A DNA stretch of 64,000 nucleotides from Poriferisulfidus sp963668445 (GTDB taxonomy: Bacteria; Pseudomonadota; Gammaproteobacteria; Poriferisulfidales; Poriferisulfidaceae), in NCBI GenBank assembly GCA_963668445.1, contig OY764335.1:186001-250000 (forward strand), in the 5' to 3' direction. Each line of letters starts with the position of its first letter. Position 1 is the stretch's first letter. A program made the translations under genes and the position numbers. This document shows positions 8,099-16,622 of the stretch, piece after piece. The notes under the pieces were generated by a model. It ran no database searches. It saw only the letters and a list, made by a program, of their open reading frames with translations, and had not been told where the DNA came from.

Positions 8099-10387
8099 TC
8101 AAGCAATGACCCGGCTGGGATTGAGCTCGTCTTCCGCCAGCGGATGCTCGCGCCGTCCCATTGCGATCGGCACGTCGTACAGGCGCCCCGGCGCGAACCG
8201 CTCCCAAAAATGCCGCATGCCCGGCACGACGACCCGCGCCACCGGCATGCCGATGTCGGGCCGGGTCTGGTCGAGCACCAGCAGTTCCATGCCCTTGGCT
8301 TCGATCAGGGCGCGGGCGCGCTCCACGTCCTCGCGGGTGTCCGTGCTCTCGAATGCGGCGTAGTCCGCCCGGCGGCGCAGCGGCGCGGCAGGATCCGGCT
8401 GCAGATAGGCATGCTCCGCAAGCTTGGCGGTGGCCCACCATTCGCGGCTGACCGGATCGTAGGTCTTGTAATCGAAGCTGCTGCTTTTCGTGCCCTGGAG
8501 CAAGTACAGGAACTGGTTCATCTCGCAGACGGCACGCAGGGCCGAGATGTGCGGATCCGTATGCGCGCCGATGCCGTACACGATGTCTTCCTCGTCCCGG
8601 TCGGTGCGGCGCGAGACGGCCACGAAGGTCGGCACGCCGAAATCGCCGGTGATGTCCAGCACCCACAACTCGCGATGGAAGCCGCGGTAATACTCGCCGG
8701 CGGCGGCAAGATAATCGTCGCCGAAGCTGTCCAGGTCCACGCCGGGCACGCGCAGCCGGTTGTACCACCAAATGGCGAAGGCGTCGCGCTCGATCAGTTC
8801 GAACAGGCCTTGAAAAATGGCTTCCTCGAGGGTATTGCCGGCCGCGCAGCCGTTCGAATCCGCCCGATAATGCACGGCGTCCGCCTGTTCGGTCGGGACG
8901 CTGTAGAGCACGGAGGTCGGCAAGTACCGATGGCGGCCTTGGGTCAGCGACCAGATGGGCGACCAGTCGAGTTCCGCGTTCGGGTCGAGCCGCGCCGGAA
9001 TCCAGTTGTAGGGGTGGCCGCGGGCGTTGATGTCGTCCGCATGGTCCAGCTGCCGGTCGCTAAACAGATGCACCTCGTTCGGGTGGATGGCTTCCCCTTC
9101 GCCGGCCTTGGCGAAATCCGCATAGCTTCTTCGGCAGCGGATCTCGTCGCCATGGAACATGTTGGAATAGCGTTCGATCGCCTCGCACAGCGCGCTCGCC
9201 TCGGACTGCTTCGGCGTACTGCCCTTGCCGGCGCTGGCGCTACGCAGGCCGCGCCGCAGGCTGCTCAGCTTCCTGCTGCGCAGCGCGAGGTTGCTCCCGG
9301 CCCAATAGACGTGCGACCACGTATCGGCCTCGTCCGTCGTGCGCGTGAGCCAAGATACGACGCCGCTGACGGAGCTGACAAGATGGCGATACTTGGCCAA
9401 GGTTTCTTCCGGAGGAACCGAGCGTACGCCGCCGCTGTTGCGAACGTCTTTCGGGCTCGGCTGCAGCCGCACCGGAACCGGCGGCCGGTCGGCGCGATGC
9501 AAGGACTCGTCGCCGCACACGAAGCACTGCGGACGGCGCATGGTCGGATGGCGCTCGCTTTTCAGTTCCGCAACATCCAGCGTGATGGCATGTTCGTGGA
9601 GGGGCGCCAGCTCCCCGAGCACCAGCCACTTGGCGATTTCCGCCGCGATCAGGCCGTAGACGGCTTCCAGAACGGACGGTTCGGCGGCAAAAGGCGCGAA
9701 AGCGCCTTCATTGCCGGCCAGGTTGCGCACGAAATTGTGAACCTCCTGATGGCTGTGCAGGCGATAGGCGAGGCAGGTCCAGCACGGCCCTTGCTCCGCA
9801 GGCCGAAAGACCGGGCCGAACAGGGGCGTCATGCCTCTCGGCCGGATCAGCATCCATGGGGCGCCGGATTCCAGATGCCGCCGATTGACGGCTTCGTGCC
9901 GCTCGTCGAGGTAATCCGCGCAGACGATGGCAGAGAGCGCCGAGCCCTCCGCATCCACGGCGATGCCCGCAGTGCCGAGCTGCCGGGCGAGGCTGCCGTC
10001 ATCGCCCATGACGGCCACCTTCGAGGCCTGCAGGCGTTCCTCGGCCCAGCGGGGGGAGGCGCCGAGCGACGACCAGAACGCCGCCGTGCTGCGATCCATG
10101 CCATGGTCGCCCGAAGCGACATACTGCTTGGCAACTAGGGACGCGAGCGCCGTCTGTACGTCCGATGCCGCATGCGCGCCGGCGAGGGCGGCCACGATGT
10201 CGTCGACGGAACGGCGTCCGTCGAGTAGCGGCAAGAGACCCAGATAGATCGAACCGCGCAGCAAGGTGTTGAAAGATTCCGATATCAACAGTGCTTGGCG
10301 GTCGTCGACCGGACGGAACTCCAGATGCGGCAGCAACGCCGGCACTTCGACGGAGCCTTGGTCGGCTGCCGTCGCCTTCTTCAGCAT
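8099..10387 (-). CDS. TOMM cyclodehydratase: E1-like leader-binding domain fused to YcaO
   Basis: 762 residues from ATG 10387 (MLKKATAAD). Residues 1-330 resemble the TOMM precursor leader-binding/E1-like part, with the paired zinc cysteines CWTC (202-205) and CFVC (288-291). The YcaO domain follows, with the ATP-binding SEASALCEAIERY near 393 and GNTLEEAIFQGLFELIERDA later. YcaO uses ATP to turn Cys/Ser/Thr of a precursor peptide into azolines. The C-terminus ends NPSRVIA and lacks the PxPxP tail common in TOMM YcaO proteins. The frame stays open to 10879, but that stretch is the antisense shadow of the adenosyltransferase gene; ATGs just upstream of 10387 are alternative starts. No dehydrogenase partner is visible. 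Confidence 0.88.
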   Translation of the reverse strand: MLKKATAADQGSVEVPALLPHLEFRPVDDRQALLISESFNTLLRGSIYLGLLPLLDGRRSVDDIVAALAGAHAASDVQTALASLVAKQYVASGDHGMDRSTAAFWSSLGASPRWAEERLQASKVAVMGDDGSLARQLGTAGIAVDAEGSALSAIVCADYLDERHEAVNRRHLESGAPWMLIRPRGMTPLFGPVFRPAEQGPCWTCLAYRLHSHQEVHNFVRNLAGNEGAFAPFAAEPSVLEAVYGLIAAEIAKWLVLGELAPLHEHAITLDVAELKSERHPTMRRPQCFVCGDESLHRADRPPVPVRLQPSPKDVRNSGGVRSVPPEETLAKYRHLVSSVSGVVSWLTRTTDEADTWSHVYWAGSNLALRSRKLSSLRRGLRSASAGKGSTPKQSEASALCEAIERYSNMFHGDEIRCRRSYADFAKAGEGEAIHPNEVHLFSDRQLDHADDINARGHPYNWIPARLDPNAELDWSPIWSLTQGRHRYLPTSVLYSVPTEQADAVHYRADSNGCAAGNTLEEAIFQGLFELIERDAFAIWWYNRLRVPGVDLDSFGDDYLAAAGEYYRGFHRELWVLDITGDFGVPTFVAVSRRTDRDEEDIVYGIGAHTDPHISALRAVCEMNQFLYLLQGTKSSSFDYKTYDPVSREWWATAKLAEHAYLQPDPAAPLRRRADYAAFESTDTREDVERARALIEAKGMELLVLDQTRPDIGMPVARVVVPGMRHFWERFAPGRLYDVPIAMGRREHPLAEDELNPSRVIA

Positions 10388-10625
10388 GCCGCCGCCGGGG
10401 TTCCGGTGCGGGGGCATTTTTTTGTTTCGGACCGCATCCGACGGCGCCGAGCCGCCGGAGGGCTCGGGATGATGCGGACGGCGATCATGCATTCGGCTCA
10501 TGTCGGGGCGCCAGCTTTTATCGGGTGCTCCAGGCCGGAAAGCCTGCCACGCCGACCGGCCGGACAGAGGACGGATTGGGGCAGGCTCATCGCTTCGCAA
10601 ACGGCATTTGCCCGGCGAGTTGCGA
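10388..10625. other. Intergenic stretch with no convincing gene
   Basis: 238 bases between the YcaO gene and the adenosyltransferase gene. It was searched on both strands for a RiPP precursor with a core rich in Cys/Ser/Thr/Gly; none was found. It holds a 7-bp hairpin (CCGAGCC/GGCTCGG, 10447-10467) and a T7 run at 10417-10423. Confidence 0.4.
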
Positions 10626-11177
10626 TCAAGGCGCTTCGCTGCGCCCGGAAGCCTCCCACAGCGTTTCCGGCGCATCACCTTGGCGCGCCAGCGTCCGCGC
10701 CAGCACGAATAGCAGGTCGGATAGCCGGTTGAGATAGACCCGTACGGGCTCCGGCAACGAGCCTGCTGCCACGACGCGCCGTTCGGCGCGGCGGCAGACC
10801 GCCCGGGCGACATGGCATTGCGCGGCGGCGGAATTCCCGCCCGGCAGCACGAACTCCTCCAGCGGCGGCAGCGCCGCATTGTAATTTTTCAGATGGGCTT
10901 CCAGGCGGCCGATGTTCTTCAGGCCGACCAGCGGTCGTTCGCTGCCGGCGATCACGGCGCCCAGACCGAAAGCTTCGTGCTGCAGCGATTCGAGCAGCCG
11001 GGAGATGGGCGGGTCGTCGACCATGGCACGGAGCAGGCCCAGATGGCTGTTGAGTTCATCGACGGCGCCCAGCGCCTCGATGCGCGGGTCGTCCTTGGGC
11101 AGTCGGGCCGAGCCGGCGATGCCAGTGCGGCCGTCGTCGCCGCTGCCGGTCATGACGCCAGAGACGCGAAAGGCCAC
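10626..11177 (-). CDS. PduO-type ATP:cob(I)alamin adenosyltransferase
   Basis: 183 residues, full length for the family. The N-terminal ATP-binding pattern is present (TGSGDDGRTGI, then LPKDDPRIEALGAVDELNS), as are AVCRRAERR and the C-terminal YLNRLSDLLFVLAR. It transfers the adenosyl group of ATP to cob(I)alamin to make coenzyme B12. It lies 6 bases after the peroxiredoxin gene, and cysG is upstream, so cysG-bcp-adenosyltransferase form one probable transcript that combines tetrapyrrole synthesis with cobalamin activation. No de novo cobalamin genes are visible in the window. Confidence 0.93.
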   Translation of the reverse strand: MAFRVSGVMTGSGDDGRTGIAGSARLPKDDPRIEALGAVDELNSHLGLLRAMVDDPPISRLLESLQHEAFGLGAVIAGSERPLVGLKNIGRLEAHLKNYNAALPPLEEFVLPGGNSAAAQCHVARAVCRRAERRVVAAGSLPEPVRVYLNRLSDLLFVLARTLARQGDAPETLWEASGRSEAP

Positions 11178-11183
11178 GGCGGG

Positions 11184-11708
11184 CTATTGGAGGTCGCGCA
11201 GGACGGCGATGACGTTCCGCGCGTGCTGTTTGGGTTGTACGTCATGCCAGATGTGCCGGATCGTGCCTGCCGGGTCGATCAGGAACGTGTACCGCTTGGC
11301 GTAGGTGTAGCCGAGCAGGCTGCCGCGGGCGCCGTAGCGTTCCGCCACCCGGCCCTCCGGATCCGACAGCAGCGTGAACGGCAGGTCGTACTTGTCGGAA
11401 AACTTCTGGTGGCTGGCAGCATCGTCCACGCTGATGCCGACCACGCGGGCATCCAGTTCATGGATTAATGTCAGTTCGTCCCGGAAGGCGCAGGCTTCGG
11501 CGGTGCAGCCGGGCGTGTCGTTCTTCGGGTAGAAGTACAGCACCAGCCAGCGGCCGGCGTAGTTTTCCAGCCGGTGCGACTTGCCGGCCGCATCGCGCAG
11601 CGCGAAGCCGGGCGCCGGCATGCCCGCGCTCAGGACATCGGCGTACAGCGGGGCGCACAGGCCCATCATCAGCAAGCCGCGCCGCAGCATGGATTCGGGC
11701 TCCTTCAT
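11184..11708 (-). CDS. bcp: Peroxiredoxin, Bcp/PrxQ type, with exported N-terminus
   Basis: 174 residues. The peroxidatic Cys68 is in TPGC and a second cysteine, Cys73, lies five residues on, as in two-cysteine Bcp/PrxQ enzymes. It reduces hydroperoxides using thioredoxin-like donors. The start has a strong AGGAGG seven bases before ATG 11708. Unlike cytoplasmic Bcp, the first 25 residues look like a signal peptide or anchor (LLMMGLCAPLYADVLSAG), so the enzyme may act in the periplasm. The gene lies between cysG and the cobalamin adenosyltransferase in one orientation with short gaps. Confidence 0.9.
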   Translation of the reverse strand: MKEPESMLRRGLLMMGLCAPLYADVLSAGMPAPGFALRDAAGKSHRLENYAGRWLVLYFYPKNDTPGCTAEACAFRDELTLIHELDARVVGISVDDAASHQKFSDKYDLPFTLLSDPEGRVAERYGARGSLLGYTYAKRYTFLIDPAGTIRHIWHDVQPKQHARNVIAVLRDLQ

Positions 11709-11759
11709 GGCAGACCTCCTGAAACTATCTTAACGTGTCGGCCGGTTGGGCAGACGGGC

Positions 11760-13160
11760 TCAGGGGGCGGATACGTCCGCATCGGTCTGGTACCAGCGCA
11801 ATTGCGCCCGCAGCCGCACCACCTCGCCGACGACGATCAGGGTGGGCGGCGCGACATCCTGCGATTGCACCAGTTGCGGCAGGTCTTGCAGCGTGCCGGT
11901 AAGTACCCGCTGCTGGGGCGTAGTGCCGCGCGTGATCAGCGCGGCCGGGGTGGCCGCATCGAGCCCATGGCGCACCAGCTGGCGGCAGATCTCGCCGCAG
12001 CCGGCCAGTCCCATGTAGAATACCAGCGTCTGGCGCGGGTGCGCCAGCATGCCCCAGTTCAGGTCGATGCTGCCGTCCTTCAGATGGCCGGTGACGAAAA
12101 TGCAGGCTTGCGCATGGTCGCGATGGGTCAGAGGGATGCCGGCGTAGCTGGCGCAGCCGTTGGCGGCCGTGATGCCGGGCACGATCTGGAACGGAATGCC
12201 TTCTTCCATCAGGGTGGCGATTTCTTCGCCGCCGCGGCCGAACACCAGCGGGTCGCCGCCTTTCAGGCGCAGGACGCGCCGGCCTTCCCGGGCCAGCCGC
12301 ACCAGAAGCGCATTGATGGATTCCTGCCGAATGGCATGCCGGTCGCGCTCCTTGCCGGCATAGATCTTTTCGATATCTTGGCGCAGCAGCGCCATGATGG
12401 GTTCCGACACCAGACGATCGTAGACCACGATGTCGGCCTGCCGGATCAGACGCAGTGCCCGAAAGGTCAGCAGATCCGGATCGCCGGGGCCGGCGCCGAC
12501 CAGATAGACTTCACCGCAGTCCGGCACGCGGCCGTGCTTGAGTTCTTCCGCCAGCGCGTCGCGTGCTTCGGCGTCGCGCCCGTCCAGTACCTGCTCGGCG
12601 ATGGGACCGGTCAGGACCGCCTCCCAGAAGCGGCGGCGCAGCCGCCGTTCGCCGAAGCGCGCCCGAGCTTGGCTGCGGAATGCCTCCACCAGCGCGGCAA
12701 GGCGGCCGAACGCGCCGGGAATGCTGCTTTCCAACTGGTCGCGAAGCAGCCGTCCGAGCACGGGCGACGCGCCGCCGGTGGAAATGGCGACCTGAATCGG
12801 GTTGCGCCGAATGACGGAAGGCAGCAGCACATCGCCGGCGGCGGCGTTGTGAGCTGCGTTGACCAGCAGGCCGCGCATGCGCGCCAGACTGGCAATCCGA
12901 TCGTTGAGCGCCGCATCGCTGCTGGCGATGACCACTAGGAACATGCCGTGCAGATCGTCTTCCGCAAACTCGCGGGCCTGGTGGTCGAGATGTCCGGCGG
13001 CGGCATGGTCGCGCACGGAGGCGATCGCTTGCGGGGCGACGACGGTAATCTGGGCTCCGGCCTGCACGAGCGCTTCGATCTTGCGGCCGGCGACCGGCCC
13101 GGCGCCGACGACCAGACAGCGGCGGGCGGTGACGTCGGCGAATAGGGCAAGTTGCTGCAT
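11760..13160 (-). CDS. cysG: Siroheme synthase (dehydrogenase/ferrochelatase plus methyltransferase)
   Basis: 466 residues, the length of full fused CysG. The N-terminal half (about 1-205) is the NAD-binding precorrin-2 dehydrogenase/ferrochelatase with VVGAGPVAGRK and STGGASPVLGRLLRD. The C-terminal half is the SAM-dependent uroporphyrinogen-III methyltransferase with VYLVGAGPGDPDLLT, LRLKGGDPLVFGRGGEE and VPGITAANGCASYAGIPLTH. It turns uroporphyrinogen III into siroheme for sulfite or nitrite reductases. Precorrin-2 is also a cobalamin precursor, which makes the downstream adenosyltransferase a sensible neighbour. The gene heads the cysG-bcp-adenosyltransferase run. Confidence 0.95.
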   Translation of the reverse strand: MQQLALFADVTARRCLVVGAGPVAGRKIEALVQAGAQITVVAPQAIASVRDHAAAGHLDHQAREFAEDDLHGMFLVVIASSDAALNDRIASLARMRGLLVNAAHNAAAGDVLLPSVIRRNPIQVAISTGGASPVLGRLLRDQLESSIPGAFGRLAALVEAFRSQARARFGERRLRRRFWEAVLTGPIAEQVLDGRDAEARDALAEELKHGRVPDCGEVYLVGAGPGDPDLLTFRALRLIRQADIVVYDRLVSEPIMALLRQDIEKIYAGKERDRHAIRQESINALLVRLAREGRRVLRLKGGDPLVFGRGGEEIATLMEEGIPFQIVPGITAANGCASYAGIPLTHRDHAQACIFVTGHLKDGSIDLNWGMLAHPRQTLVFYMGLAGCGEICRQLVRHGLDAATPAALITRGTTPQQRVLTGTLQDLPQLVQSQDVAPPTLIVVGEVVRLRAQLRWYQTDADVSAP

Positions 13161-13182
13161 GGCTTTCGAATTGGAGTAGAAT
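13152..13182 (+). promoter_or_regulatory. Possible promoter of the small membrane-peptide ORF
   Basis: TTGCTG (13152-13157) and TAGAAT (13177-13182) with a 19-base spacer, upstream of the ORF at 13221. It overlaps the start of the divergent cysG gene. Confidence 0.3.
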
Positions 13183-13220
13183 TAGCCCGACGCAACCCTG
13201 CCACAGGATACTTTAGACCC

Positions 13221-13295
13221 ATGTTTCGACTTTTTGCTGTCGCTTTCGGCCTGGCCATCATCGCCTCTTCGGTTTACTGGGCACTGGTAGGCTAA
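13221..13295 (+). CDS. Possible 24-residue single-span membrane peptide
   Basis: A 25-codon ORF from ATG to TAA. The product is almost a single hydrophobic helix (FRLFAVAFGLAIIASSVYW), with one positive residue at the N-terminus, which predicts an Nin-Cout membrane peptide. AGGA lies 12 bases before the ATG. A promoter-like pair is at 13152-13182, and a perfect 6-bp GC hairpin (13297-13313) follows the stop immediately but without a T-run. It occupies the gap between cysG and the convergent lspA. No family was recognised; chance remains possible for so short an ORF. Confidence 0.4.
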   Translation: MFRLFAVAFGLAIIASSVYWALVG

Positions 13296-13354
13296 GGCGG
13301 GGCGCTCCCCCGCATCCGGCATCCTGCCGTCGCGTCCGACGAGGCGGATCTCCA

Positions 13355-13828
13355 TCATGCGCGATGGCTGCGGCGCATCGCCAGCAGCAGTCCGACGACG
13401 CCCAATGTGATCGCCGCGTCCGCGAAATTGAAAGTCGGCCAGTACCAGTGCTGGTAGTGCAGCGCGATGAAGTCGACGACGGTGCCATGTGCCAGCCGGT
13501 CGATGAGGTTGCCGGCTGCGCCGCCCAGAATCAGCGCCAGCGGCCAGGCATGATGCCGCTCGTCCGGCCGCAGGCGCCGCATCCACAGTGCCAGCCAGAG
13601 CATGATCGCGCCGCTGAGCGCGATCAGGAACCAGCGCTGCCAGCCCCCGGCATCGTGCAGAAAGCCGAACGAAGCGCCGGCGTTGTGCATGCGCCGCAGC
13701 GACAAGAACGGCAGCAGCGCCCATTCCTGATGCAGGGGCAGGAGGCGTTCGGCTAGGATTTTGGTCAACTGGTCCAGAATCAGGACGCCGCCGATGACGG
13801 GAGCGGCTATGCGCCAAGCGCTAGACAT
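13355..13828 (-). CDS. lspA: Lipoprotein signal peptidase (signal peptidase II)
   Basis: 157 residues with four hydrophobic segments. The two catalytic aspartates are in conserved positions: Asp110 in GNLIDR and Asp137 in FNFADAA; NAGASFGF is also conserved. It cleaves the signal peptide of diacylglyceryl-prolipoproteins in the inner membrane. Its start overlaps the ileS stop by 8 bases, the common gammaproteobacterial ileS-lspA order. Confidence 0.96.
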   Translation of the reverse strand: MSSAWRIAAPVIGGVLILDQLTKILAERLLPLHQEWALLPFLSLRRMHNAGASFGFLHDAGGWQRWFLIALSGAIMLWLALWMRRLRPDERHHAWPLALILGGAAGNLIDRLAHGTVVDFIALHYQHWYWPTFNFADAAITLGVVGLLLAMRRSHRA

Positions 13829-16622
13829 GGAGGCGCTCCTCGCCGGGGCCGTCCAGATTGCCGTGGCAGCGGGCGCACAGTGCGGGGTGGCCGGCTACGC
13901 TGCCGACGCTTGGATGATGATGCCAGCAGCGCGCGCATTTGGCGTGGGCACTCGGCACGGCGGCGATATGCAGTTCGCCCGCTCTCGGCATGGCATAGGC
14001 CTGCGCATCAGGCGGTGGGGCATCGCACAGCCGGGCTTCCGAAGTGATGAACAGGAACTTCAGTTCCGCCCCCAGCCGCTGCAGCACTCGGACGGTCTCC
14101 GGGGCGGCGCAGACTGCGACTTCTGCATCCAGACCGGCGCCGATCTTTTCGGCTTGCCGCAAGGGCTCCAGCGTCTGGCTGACGGCGTGCCGCACCTCCA
14201 GCAGAATCTCCCAGTCCGCCTCCGCAAGGCCGGCGGGCGCGTCGCGCCAGCTTTCCAAGCCCATCCATTCGCACAGGTGCACCGAATCGGTGCGCGGCCC
14301 CGGGATGTGCTCGTAGATCTCATCGGCCGTGAACGGACAGATGGGCGCCAGCCAGCGGCAGAGCGCTTCGGCCAGCACATGCATGGCGGTTTGCGCGCTG
14401 CGCCGCGCCGGATGCGCCGCAGGCAGCGTGTAGGTGCGGTCCTTGGTGACGTCCAGATACAGGCTTCCGAGTTCGGTCGAGCAGAAGATGTGCAGGTGCT
14501 GCGCGATGCGGTGGAACTGGTACTGCCGGTAGTCGTCGCGAATGGCGCGGTCGTGCGCGGCGGCGCGCTGCAGAATCCACCGGTCCAAGCTCAGCATGGC
14601 TTCCGGCTGGAGGGGGTCGGCTGCCGGATCGAAGTCGTGCAGGCTGGCCAGCAGATAGCGGGCGGTGTTGCGGATGCGGCGGTAGGCTTCGGCCGTGCGG
14701 CCCAGAATTTGGTCGGAGACGGTCAACTCGCCGCTGGTGTCGCTGCTGGCGACCCACAGGCGCAGGATGTCGGCGCCGAGGCGGTCCATGACTTCCTGCG
14801 GCGCAACGATGTTGCCGCGTGATTTGGACATCTTATGCCCGTGCGCGTCCACCACGAAGCCGTGCGTTAGCACCTCCCGGTACGGCGGCGCGCCGTTCAG
14901 GGCCACGCCGGTCAGAAGCGACGACTGGAACCAGCCGCGGTGTTGGTCGGAACCTTCCAGATACAAGTCGGCCTGCGCGCCGTCGTGATCCTCGCCCAGC
15001 ACCGTGCGATGGGTGACGCCGGAGTCGAACCAGACGTCCAGCGTGTCCGGCGACTTGACGTACTGCGCGGCCTGCTCGCCGAGCAGTTCTTCCGGATCCA
15101 GATCGAACCAGGCATCGATACCGCCATGCTCGATGCGTCGAGCGACTTCTTCCAGAAGCGCCGGCGTGTCCGGATGCAATTCGCCATTGTCGCGCCGCCA
15201 GAACAGCGGGATCGGCGAGCCCCAGCTGCGTTGCCGGCTGACGCACCAGTCGGGGCGGCCTTCCAGCATGCCGCGGATGCGTTCCCGGCCCCAGGTCGGA
15301 TGCCACGCGACGCGGTCGGTTGCTTCCAAGGCTCTTTCGCGCAGTTGATGCGCGCCCATGCCGACGAACCATTGCGGCGCGGCGCGTAACAACAGCGGCG
15401 TGTGGTGCCGCCAGCAGTGCGGGTAGCTGTGCGGATGCCACGCTTCGGCCAGCAGCCTGCCGGCGTCGTGCAGCTTTCGGGTGATGCGCGCATTGGCGTC
15501 GGCGATGCTCATGCCGCCCACTTCGGGCGTTTCGGGGCGGAAGTGCCCGTCCTCCTGTACCGGGCAGTCGACCGGCAGGCCGAATTCCAGTCCGACCGCA
15601 TGGTCTTCCAGCCCGTGCGCCGGCGCGGTGTGCACGCAGCCGGTGCCTTCTTCGGCCGTCACGTGCCGTCCTGTGATGAGCGGCACGGTGCGTTCCAGGA
15701 ACGGATGGCGCAGCGGCCGGCCGGCCAGCGCAGCGCCGCGCACCGTCGGCGCCTCGAGCGGGCGTGCTTCGAGCCGTTCGCAGACCGCCTCGCACAGGGC
15801 TGCCGCCACGATCAGTCGGAAGCCATGCCGTTCGATCAAGGCATAGTCGAGTTCCGGATGCAGGCAGACGGCTTCGTTGGCCATCAGGGTCCATGGCGTC
15901 GTCGTCCAGATGGCGACGGCAATCTCGGCATCCTCCTCCAGCCCGAAGGCCTGCGCCAGAGACGAATCCGCGCCGTCGAATCGCACATCGATGGCGGGCG
16001 AGACATGGTCTTCGTATTCGACTTCGGCTTCGGCCAGCGCCGAATGGCACTTGGCGCACCAGTAGACCGGCTTGAAGCCGCGCTCGAGATAGCCGGTCTC
16101 CAGCAGGACGCCCAGCGCGCGCACGATGCCGGCTTCGGTCTTCGGCGCCATGGTCAGGTACGGTTCTTCCCATTCTCCGAGCACGCCCAGACGCATGAAA
16201 TCGCGCCGCTGCGCTTCGACCTGTTCGGCGGCGTACTGGCGGCAGGCGGCACGGAATGCCCGCCCGTCGGCCCGCTTCTCGTGCGGCAGGGTCTTTTCGA
16301 TCTGCAGTTCGATCGGCAGGCCGTGGCAGTCCCAGCCGGGCCGGTAAGGAGCGTTCAGGCCGTCCAGCCCGCGCGAACGCACCACGATATCCTTCAAGGT
16401 CTTGTTGACGGCATGGCCCATGTGCAAGGCGCCGTTGGCGTACGGCGGGCCGTCGTGCAGGATGAAGTCCGGACGGTCGCGCCGGGCGGCGCGCAACTGC
16501 CCGTACACGTCCAGTTTCTGCCAGCGCTTCAGGCGTTCCGGTTCGCGCTGCGCCAGATTGCCGCGCATCGGGAACCCGGTATGCGGAAGATTCAGCGTGT
16601 CGCGGTAGGGGTTAGCAGGCAT
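13821..16622 (-). CDS. ileS: Isoleucyl-tRNA synthetase
   Basis: 933 residues, class I synthetase. The HIGH-type motif is in PYANGALHMGHAVNK near the N-terminus and KMSKSRGN lies about two thirds along. A C-terminal zinc finger is visible (CARCWHHH ... CARCHGN). The long insertion carries the editing domain. ATG 16622 (MPANPYRDTLNLP) is chosen because it matches the normal family start; the longer open frame is a shadow of ribF. The start overlaps the ribF stop by 11 bases and the end overlaps lspA, so the three genes are tightly coupled. Confidence 0.96.
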   Translation of the reverse strand: MPANPYRDTLNLPHTGFPMRGNLAQREPERLKRWQKLDVYGQLRAARRDRPDFILHDGPPYANGALHMGHAVNKTLKDIVVRSRGLDGLNAPYRPGWDCHGLPIELQIEKTLPHEKRADGRAFRAACRQYAAEQVEAQRRDFMRLGVLGEWEEPYLTMAPKTEAGIVRALGVLLETGYLERGFKPVYWCAKCHSALAEAEVEYEDHVSPAIDVRFDGADSSLAQAFGLEEDAEIAVAIWTTTPWTLMANEAVCLHPELDYALIERHGFRLIVAAALCEAVCERLEARPLEAPTVRGAALAGRPLRHPFLERTVPLITGRHVTAEEGTGCVHTAPAHGLEDHAVGLEFGLPVDCPVQEDGHFRPETPEVGGMSIADANARITRKLHDAGRLLAEAWHPHSYPHCWRHHTPLLLRAAPQWFVGMGAHQLRERALEATDRVAWHPTWGRERIRGMLEGRPDWCVSRQRSWGSPIPLFWRRDNGELHPDTPALLEEVARRIEHGGIDAWFDLDPEELLGEQAAQYVKSPDTLDVWFDSGVTHRTVLGEDHDGAQADLYLEGSDQHRGWFQSSLLTGVALNGAPPYREVLTHGFVVDAHGHKMSKSRGNIVAPQEVMDRLGADILRLWVASSDTSGELTVSDQILGRTAEAYRRIRNTARYLLASLHDFDPAADPLQPEAMLSLDRWILQRAAAHDRAIRDDYRQYQFHRIAQHLHIFCSTELGSLYLDVTKDRTYTLPAAHPARRSAQTAMHVLAEALCRWLAPICPFTADEIYEHIPGPRTDSVHLCEWMGLESWRDAPAGLAEADWEILLEVRHAVSQTLEPLRQAEKIGAGLDAEVAVCAAPETVRVLQRLGAELKFLFITSEARLCDAPPPDAQAYAMPRAGELHIAAVPSAHAKCARCWHHHPSVGSVAGHPALCARCHGNLDGPGEERLHV

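Noticed and set aside
8144..10138. 664-codon open frame on the plus strand
   Set aside because: It is antisense to the YcaO gene; no domain is recognisable and such frames are common in GC-rich DNA.
10417..10467. Intrinsic terminator from the T7 run and the nearby GC hairpin
   Set aside because: The T-run precedes the hairpin on the plus strand and is an A-run on the minus strand, so the order is wrong for either direction.
10533..10547. Cobalamin-riboswitch B12-box-like sequence on the plus strand near the adenosyltransferase gene
   Set aside because: About 11 of 15 bases match, but the orientation is away from the adenosyltransferase gene, no gene follows on the plus strand and the other riboswitch elements are missing.
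10388..10879. Longer N-terminus for the YcaO fusion starting at 10879
   Set aside because: The extra residues are low-complexity Arg/Ser/Cys translation opposite the adenosyltransferase gene's reading frame; family length fits the start near 10387.
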